NCBI GenBank assembly: GCA_021785115.1
Contig: JAJYGO010000469.1
Coordinates: forward strand, 1 to 10,008
Length of the DNA: 10,008 nucleotides
Direction of reading: 5' to 3'
Source: Chloroflexota bacterium
GTDB lineage: Bacteria > Chloroflexota > Limnocylindria > Limnocylindrales > CSP1-4
Part shown: piece after piece, positions 5,477-10,008 of the stretch
Position numbering within the stretch: position 1 is the first letter of the stretch
How the letters are laid out: the number at the start of each line of letters is the position of its first letter
Position numbers and translations under genes: made by a program
The notes under the pieces: generated by a model
Told to the model about the DNA's origin: nothing
Databases searched by the model: none
The model's input: only the letters and a program-made list of their open reading frames with translations

Positions 5477-6361
5477 ATGACCGAAACCTCCACCTGGGCC
5501 ACCAAGAAAGGCCTCGCCCAGATGCTCAAGGGCGGCGTCATCATGGACGTCGTCACGCCCGAGCACGCCAAGATCGCTGAGGACGCCGGGGCCGTCGCCG
5601 TCATGGCCCTCGAGCGCGTCCCGTCCGACATCCGCGCCGCCGGCGGCGTCGCGCGCATGTCCGACCCCGCGATGATCGAGGAGATCATGGCCGCGGTGTC
5701 GATCCCGGTCATGGCCAAGGCGCGCATCGGCCACTTCGTCGAGGCGCAGATCCTCGAGGCGCTGGGCGTCGACTACATCGACGAGTCAGAGGTGCTCACG
5801 CCCGCGGACGAGCGCAACCACATCGACAAGCACGCGTTCAAGGTCCCGTTCGTGTGCGGCTGCCGGAACCTCGGCGAAGCGCTCCGGCGCATCAACGAGG
5901 GCGCCGCGATGATGCGGACCAAGGGCGAGGCCGGCACCGGCAACGTGGTCGAGGCCGTTCACCAGCTCCGCGACGTCCTGGCCGACATCCGCCGCCTGCA
6001 GGGAATGCGCGAGGACGAGCTGTTCGTCGCCGCCAAGGAGCTGCAGGCGCCGTACGAGCTGGTCAGGCAGGTCGCGCAGGACGGCAAGCTCCCGGTCGTG
6101 AACTTCGTCGCCGGCGGCATCAGCACGCCGGCTGACGCCGCGCTCGTGATGCAGCTGGGCGCCGAGGGCGTGTTCGTCGGGTCGGGCATCTTCAAGAGCG
6201 AGGACCCCGCGCGGATGGCCAACGCCATCGTGCAGGCCACCACCCACTACCAGGACGCCAAGATCCTCGCCGAGGTCAGCAAGGGCCTCGGCGCCCCGAT
6301 GCGGGGGATCGCGCTCGAGACGATCCCCGAGCAGGAGCGGCTGGCGGTCCGCGGCTGGTAG
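5477..6361 (+). CDS. pdxS: Pyridoxal 5'-phosphate synthase, PdxS subunit
   Basis: Synthase subunit of the deoxyxylulose-5-phosphate-independent vitamin B6 pathway. It makes pyridoxal 5'-phosphate from ribose 5-phosphate, glyceraldehyde 3-phosphate and ammonia supplied by PdxT. The family is known to form a dodecamer of TIM barrels in the cytosol. The 294 residues are full length. Residue numbers agree with the well-studied Bacillus enzyme: D24 in VIMDVV, K81 in MAKARIGH, which binds ribose 5-phosphate, and K149 in [12 protein letters not shown], the swinging lysine. The phosphate-binding region [13 protein letters not shown] (about 211-223) and the [11 protein letters not shown] segment are intact. 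The start is the ATG after the GGAGAG site. pdxT follows after 28 bases, so the two are co-transcribed. The long leader with palindromes suggests regulation. The identification is essentially certain. Confidence 0.98.
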   Translation: MTETSTWATKKGLAQMLKGGVIMDVVTPEHAKIAEDAGAVAVMALERVPSDIRAAGGVARMSDPAMIEEIMAAVSIPVMAKARIGHFVEAQILEALGVDYIDESEVLTPADERNHIDKHAFKVPFVCGCRNLGEALRRINEGAAMMRTKGEAGTGNVVEAVHQLRDVLADIRRLQGMREDELFVAAKELQAPYELVRQVAQDGKLPVVNFVAGGISTPADAALVMQLGAEGVFVGSGIFKSEDPARMANAIVQATTHYQDAKILAEVSKGLGAPMRGIALETIPEQERLAVRGW

Positions 6362-6389
6362 GCCGGACGGGTCGGCGGGGGCCGGCGCG

Positions 6390-7034
6390 ATGACGATGCG
6401 GATCGGGGTCCTGGCCCTCCAGGGGGCCTTCGCGGAGCACGTCGCCTCGCTCCGCGCCGTGGGCGCGGAGCCGGTCGAGGTGCGCCTGCCGAGCCATCTC
6501 GACGACATCGACGGCCTGGTCATCCCGGGCGGCGAGAGCACGACGATGCGCAAGCTCATCGACCGCTGGGGGCTCCGCCAGCCCATCCTCGAGCTGGCCG
6601 GCCGCGGAGCGCCCGTCTTCGGCACCTGCGCCGGCATGATCGTGCTCGCCCGGGAGATCGCGGGCGGCGAGGAGCCCGTGCTCCCGCTGCTCGACGTCAC
6701 CGTGGAGCGCAATGCGTTCGGGCGCCAGCTCGACAGCTTCGAGACCGAGCTCGACGTGCCGCTGCTGGGCGACACGCCCGTCCACGCGGTGTTCATCCGG
6801 GCGCCGATCATCGACCGCGTGGGCCCCGACGTGGACGTCATGGCCAGCCTCCCCGACGGGCGGATCGTGGCCGTGCGGGAGCGCAACGTGATCGCGACCG
6901 CGTTCCACCCCGAGCTGGCCCGCGAGCACCGGTTCCACCGCCTGGTTGCCACCATGGCCGCAGAGCACGCCGACCCCGGCGAGGGGGTGGGTCGGCGACC
7001 GTACCCCACCCGCCGCTCGCAGCAGGGGCGGTGA
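6390..7034 (+). CDS. pdxT: Pyridoxal 5'-phosphate synthase, glutaminase subunit PdxT
   Basis: Class I glutamine amidotransferase that hydrolyses glutamine and channels ammonia into PdxS. The 214 residues show the family opening IGVLALQGAFAEH (5-17), GGEST at 47-51, the nucleophile C80 in FGTCAGM, and the H173/E175 pair in AFHPEL that completes the triad. The ATG at 6396 (M3) is an equally good start; a G-rich stretch upstream gives only a weak ribosome site. The protein is somewhat longer than the usual 190-200 residues because of a tail of about 18 residues (rich in Gly, Arg and Pro) after the normal end near MAAEHA. That tail is encoded by a strong DNA inverted repeat at 6985-7011. The stop is seven bases before the next start, so read-through into the GNAT-like gene is expected. 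Confidence 0.97.
   Translation: MTMRIGVLALQGAFAEHVASLRAVGAEPVEVRLPSHLDDIDGLVIPGGESTTMRKLIDRWGLRQPILELAGRGAPVFGTCAGMIVLAREIAGGEEPVLPLLDVTVERNAFGRQLDSFETELDVPLLGDTPVHAVFIRAPIIDRVGPDVDVMASLPDGRIVAVRERNVIATAFHPELAREHRFHRLVATMAAEHADPGEGVGRRPYPTRRSQQGR
6985..7011 (+). repeat. Inverted repeat (RNA hairpin) inside the 3' end of pdxT
   Basis: GGGTGGG (6985-6991) pairs with CCCACCC (7005-7011), and inside it CGG (6993-6995) pairs with CCG (6999-7001) around a CGA loop. The structure would form in the mRNA just before the pdxT stop and the next gene's start. It lacks a T tract, so it may tune expression or stability between the pdx genes and the downstream genes rather than end transcription. Confidence 0.5.
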
Positions 7035-7041
7035 CGGCGCT

Positions 7042-8082
7042 GTGGCCCGCACCACCGGCAAGGTTCGAGCGGCGCGGCTGACCGACCTCGCCGCCCTGGG
7101 CGAGCTGTCCCGCCGCGCGCAGGGCGATGCGGAGGCGACGCGCTCCCTGGGCCTGCCCGTGAGCGGGCCGCCGATCGGGGTGTTCAGCCTGTTCCGGCTG
7201 CCGCTGGGCGCGTTCCAGCCGCACGACGCCCTGTACGTGTTCGACCGTGACAGCCACATCGCCGGCCTGCTGCGCGTGGAGCGCGACTCCGGCCGCGACG
7301 AGTGGACGGTCGTGGAGCTCGACGCGGTGGGCGGCCTGGACGCGGGCGACGTGCGCTTCCGGCTGGTGCAGCACCTGCTCCGCGACGGGGCCAAGCGGGG
7401 CGCCACGCGGTTCCACGTGGCCTGCGCCGATGCGGACGACAACGTCGAGCTGTTCATGCAGGCGGGCTTCGTGCGCTTCGGCGACGAGCGGATCCTGTTC
7501 CGCCCGGCGGGCGAGCTGCCGGCCCCGTGGTCCGAGGCCGAGGCCCGTGAGGCCGGGATCCGGCCGACGAGCCCGCTCCACGCCCTGGGCCTGTCGCGCC
7601 TGTACTCGGCGGTGACCCCCGCCCCGGTCCAGCGCCTGGAGTGCCTCCGGCTCGCCGACTGGGAGCGCCTCGGGCGCGAGTGGCGGATCCCCCGCAGCTC
7701 GCTCAACCCGATCCTTCGCTTCGCCGACGTCTACACCTACGTGCTCGAGGCCCCCGGCGGCGGCCGCGACGGCGTGCAGCTCGACGGCCTCGTCCAGGTG
7801 GGCGTCGCCAAGGAGGACCAGCCGCACTACCTCAAGGTCATCGCCCGACCCGAGGCGGACACCGCGCCCCTCATCAGGTTCGCGCTGGGGGTCATCGCCG
7901 AGCGCGCGGACAAGTCCACGCGCCACGAGGGCGTGATCGCGCCCGTCCGCACGTACGAATCGCCGCTCGACCGGCGGCTGGAGGAGGATGGCTTCGAGGA
8001 CATCGCCACGGTCACGCTCCTGATGAAGGAGACCCTGGTCCGCGTCGCCGAGCCGCGCCTCGTGCCGGCCGGCGTGCGCTGA
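7042..8082 (+). CDS. GNAT-fold acyltransferase-like protein with two tandem GNAT halves
   Basis: A 346-residue protein of unknown substrate. Residues 7-155 look like a GNAT domain: KVRAARLTDLAALGELSRR is the opening strand and helix, IAGLLRVERD and TVVELDAV are central strands, VRFRLVQHLLRDGAKRG covers the acetyl-CoA-binding helix region, and VELFMQAGFVRFGDERILF is the typical C-terminal part. The usual acetyl-CoA loop (Q/RxxGxG/A) is not well conserved, so the first half may not be catalytic. Residues about 195-335 again resemble GNAT strands and end with RRLEEDGFEDIATVTLLMKE, like a second GNAT C-terminus. The GTG at 7042 is chosen because upstream in-frame codons lie inside pdxT; an AGGGGCGG stretch precedes it. 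It is seven bases after pdxT and 26 before the ATPase gene, so probably in the pdx operon. A role in modifying a small molecule, peptide or RNA is possible. Confidence 0.78.
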   Translation: MARTTGKVRAARLTDLAALGELSRRAQGDAEATRSLGLPVSGPPIGVFSLFRLPLGAFQPHDALYVFDRDSHIAGLLRVERDSGRDEWTVVELDAVGGLDAGDVRFRLVQHLLRDGAKRGATRFHVACADADDNVELFMQAGFVRFGDERILFRPAGELPAPWSEAEAREAGIRPTSPLHALGLSRLYSAVTPAPVQRLECLRLADWERLGREWRIPRSSLNPILRFADVYTYVLEAPGGGRDGVQLDGLVQVGVAKEDQPHYLKVIARPEADTAPLIRFALGVIAERADKSTRHEGVIAPVRTYESPLDRRLEEDGFEDIATVTLLMKETLVRVAEPRLVPAGVR

Positions 8083-8091
8083 GCGCAGCAG

Positions 8092-8099
8092 AGGGAGGT
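8092..8099 (+). promoter_or_regulatory. Ribosome binding site of the R3H-type ATPase gene
   Basis: AGGGAGGT is a strong Shine-Dalgarno with about ten bases to the GTG at 8109. It decides between this GTG and the in-frame ATG at 8121, which is too far away. Confidence 0.65.
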
Positions 8100-8108
8100 C
8101 CGACAGGC

Positions 8109-10008
8109 GTGGAAGAGCAGATGCGCCAGCGCGCAGCGGCCGACGACCTCGACGTCATGCTGGCGGCCCTGCCGCCGGAGATCGTCGCCGCCATCCACGC
8201 CCTGCCCGACCGCGAGTCGCTGATCGAGGTCGTCATGGACCTCGGCCGGCGGCCGGAGGCCCGCTACCCGGGCTCCGAGGTCACCCTCCTCGACCGCGAG
8301 ATCACCGGCGACGACATCGACTTCGTGGTGGACCACATCGGGGCGTTCGGCGACGACAACCGCGCCGGCATCGAGCGGACGCTCCACCGGATCTCGGCCA
8401 TCCGCAACCGGACCGGCAAGATCGTCGGGCTGACCTGCCGCATCGGCAAGGCCGTCTACGGCACGATCGAGATCATCGAGGACTTCCTCGAGGCCGGGAA
8501 GTCGATCCTGATCATGGGCCGCCCGGGCATCGGCAAGACCACGATGCTGCGCGAGGCCGCCCGCGTGCTCGCCGACGAGCAGGGCAAGCGCGTGGTGGTG
8601 GTGGACACCTCCAACGAGATCGCGGGCGACGGCGACATCCCGCACCCGGCCATCGGCAAGGCGCGGCGGATGCAGGTGCGGACGCCCAGCCTCCAGCACG
8701 AGGTGATGATCGAGGCGGTGGAGAACCACATGCCCCAGGTGATCGTCATCGACGAGATCGGGACCGAGCTCGAGGCGCAGGCCGCGCGCACGATCGCCGA
8801 GCGCGGCGTCCAGCTGATCGGCACCGCGCACGGGAACAACCTCGACAACCTGATGCTCAACCCCACGCTGTCCGACCTCATCGGCGGCATCCAGAGCGTG
8901 ACCCTGGGCGACGAGGAGGCGCGCCGGCGGCGCTCGCAGAAGAGCGTGCTCGAGCGCAAGGCGCCGCCCACCTTCGACGTGATCGTGGAGATCCAGGACC
9001 GCGAGCGGGTCCTCGTCCACGCGGACGTGGCGCAGACGGTGGACGCCATGCTGCTGGGCGATGCGGTGGCGCCGGAGCTGCGCTGGCGCGACGAGGAGGG
9101 CGTCCACCGCAGCCAGTCGCGGCCGAAGCCCACGGCGCGAGAGGTGGCGGGCGGGGACCGGTTCAGCGGGCTCACCGGCTCGGGCGCCGGCGCCTGGGGA
9201 CGCGACCCAGGCTGGCGGGGGGCGTCCGCCTACCGCACGGGCTTCCCCGGCTCCGACGAGCGCCTCCCGGCGCGGCCCGGGTTCCGACCGGGGCAGTCCG
9301 GCGGCTGGCGCGCCAACCGGGGCGCCCCGTCAGGCGCTGAGCGCGGGGCCCGCGGCCCGGAGGGCGACCGACCGGGTCTGACCGTGATGCCCGGCGAGCG
9401 GTTCGCCGTGCCGCCCGGCGGTGCGTTCCAGGCGGGCGAGATCGCGGACCGCGGACCCGTGGAGCGCTCGGAGAACGGGATCGCGCCGGTCCAGGCCGTG
9501 GACGTCCGGGCGCGCGACGCCCGGGAGCTGGACCGCCAGCGCGCCTGGCGCGCCGAGGCGACCCGTGCGCTCAACGCCCTCCACGAGGACGAGGGGACGC
9601 GGCCCGTCAACGCCGCGGAGATCGAGGCGGCCGAGGAGGAGCGGATCGCCCGGATGGTGCCCGGCGGGCCCGACTGGGACGGCGGCGAGGACGACCTCGC
9701 CCCGATGGGCGCCGACGCGCTGTCGGTGGAGGGCGGCACACTGCCCACGCTGCGCGTCTACCCCCACGGGATCAGCCGCCGACGGCTCGAGCAGGCGATC
9801 AGGGACCTCGGCCTGCCCGTGCTCATCGCGCGCGACGCCGAGGAGGCCGAGGTGGTGATGACGCTGCGCTCCGAGTACCGCCAGAAGCCGGCCGCCCTGC
9901 GCGAGGCCGAGGAGCGCGGCATCCCGATCTACGTCCTCAAGGCCAACACCATCGCCCAGATGCAGGCGAGCCTGACCTCGGTGTTCGCGCTCGAGATCGA
10001 CCCCCGCG
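8109..10008 (+). CDS. SpoIIIAA/Ycf45-type AAA ATPase, probable R3H-domain protein (C-terminus cut by window edge)
   Basis: A P-loop ATPase of the SpoIIIAA-like family whose longer members end in an R3H single-stranded nucleic-acid-binding domain. 633 codons are visible and the frame is open at the right edge. Residues 1-125 are the family's N-terminal region. Walker A is GRPGIGKTT (137-145), VVVVDTSNEIAGDGD (162-176) is a family hallmark, Walker B is VIVIDEIG (211-218), and GTAHGNNL (238-245) is the next conserved motif. DEEARRRRSQKSVLERKAPPTFD (268-290) closes the ATPase core. Residues about 331-540 are rich in Gly, Arg, Pro and Ala and look disordered. Residues 546-633 (RVYPHGISRRRLEQAI, then PVLIARDAEEAEVVMTLRSEYR) form the conserved C-terminal domain that precedes R3H in this family. 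The R3H domain itself is not seen and is predicted just beyond the edge. The cellular role is not established. The gene is 26 bases after the GNAT-like gene, in the same operon. Confidence 0.88.
   Translation, partial: MEEQMRQRAAADDLDVMLAALPPEIVAAIHALPDRESLIEVVMDLGRRPEARYPGSEVTLLDREITGDDIDFVVDHIGAFGDDNRAGIERTLHRISAIRNRTGKIVGLTCRIGKAVYGTIEIIEDFLEAGKSILIMGRPGIGKTTMLREAARVLADEQGKRVVVVDTSNEIAGDGDIPHPAIGKARRMQVRTPSLQHEVMIEAVENHMPQVIVIDEIGTELEAQAARTIAERGVQLIGTAHGNNLDNLMLNPTLSDLIGGIQSVTLGDEEARRRRSQKSVLERKAPPTFDVIVEIQDRERVLVHADVAQTVDAMLLGDAVAPELRWRDEEGVHRSQSRPKPTAREVAGGDRFSGLTGSGAGAWGRDPGWRGASAYRTGFPGSDERLPARPGFRPGQSGGWRANRGAPSGAERGARGPEGDRPGLTVMPGERFAVPPGGAFQAGEIADRGPVERSENGIAPVQAVDVRARDARELDRQRAWRAEATRALNALHEDEGTRPVNAAEIEAAEEERIARMVPGGPDWDGGEDDLAPMGADALSVEGGTLPTLRVYPHGISRRRLEQAIRDLGLPVLIARDAEEAEVVMTLRSEYRQKPAALREAEERGIPIYVLKANTIAQMQASLTSVFALEIDPR

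Noticed and set aside
4298..5734. Minus-strand 478-codon frame spanning the regulator and the pdxS start
   Set aside because: Crosses a promoter region and two recognised genes on the other strand; no motifs.
6276..7706. Minus-strand 476-codon frame opposite pdxT and the GNAT-like gene
   Set aside because: Opposite strongly conserved PdxT residues; Ser/Arg-rich low-complexity translation without homology signals.
7827..9107. Minus-strand 426-codon frame opposite the ATPase core
   Set aside because: His/Asp/Val-rich mirror of the Walker-containing gene; no independent support.

Overview
This is a very GC-rich bacterial window, densely packed with genes and with strong G/C third-position codon bias. 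Several starts are GTG and many gaps between genes are only a few bases. The gene content (PdxS/PdxT vitamin B6 pair, a SpoIIIAA/Ycf45-type R3H-family ATPase, a GbsR-type regulator) and the apparent leaderless promoters suggest a high-GC Chloroflexota (Limnocylindria-like) or possibly an actinobacterium. That placement is an inference from style and content. No rRNA, tRNA, insertion sequence, phage gene or CRISPR array is visible, and no gap between genes exceeds 300 bases.

The window splits at about 2.63-2.75 kb into two divergent halves. The left half reads leftwards. Starting nearest the split it holds a methyltransferase fused to a MOSC domain (stop at 1354), a 65-residue helical protein of unknown function (1039-1236), an HNH endonuclease-like protein (399-914), and the N-terminal part of a class II CCA-adding/poly(A) polymerase-type nucleotidyltransferase that runs off the left edge. 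The 122-bp divergent intergenic region contains oppositely directed promoter candidates and a tandem 17-bp repeat.

The right half reads rightwards. First comes a two-gene unit, a TrpF-like TIM-barrel protein lacking the catalytic cysteine and a PfkB-family sugar kinase, separated by one base. Next is a GbsR/MarR-like regulator with its own promoter candidate, then a 213-bp gap with a good extended -10 and two perfect 12-bp palindromes. After the gap come pdxS and pdxT (PLP synthase and its glutaminase), a tandem GNAT-like protein, and a SpoIIIAA/R3H-type AAA ATPase that is open at the right edge. pdxS-pdxT-GNAT-ATPase are spaced 28, 7 and 26 bases apart and look like one operon.

The clearest pattern linking separate genes is regulatory: four genes heading transcription units (HNH, methyltransferase-MOSC, TrpF-like, GbsR-like) each have a TAnnnT hexamer exactly 7 bases before the start codon, which would put transcription initiation on the start codon itself (leaderless mRNA). 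The most unusual genes are the methyltransferase-MOSC fusion and the TrpF-like/sugar kinase pair. I do not see a defence island or other obvious accessory system; most of the window looks like chromosomal housekeeping.
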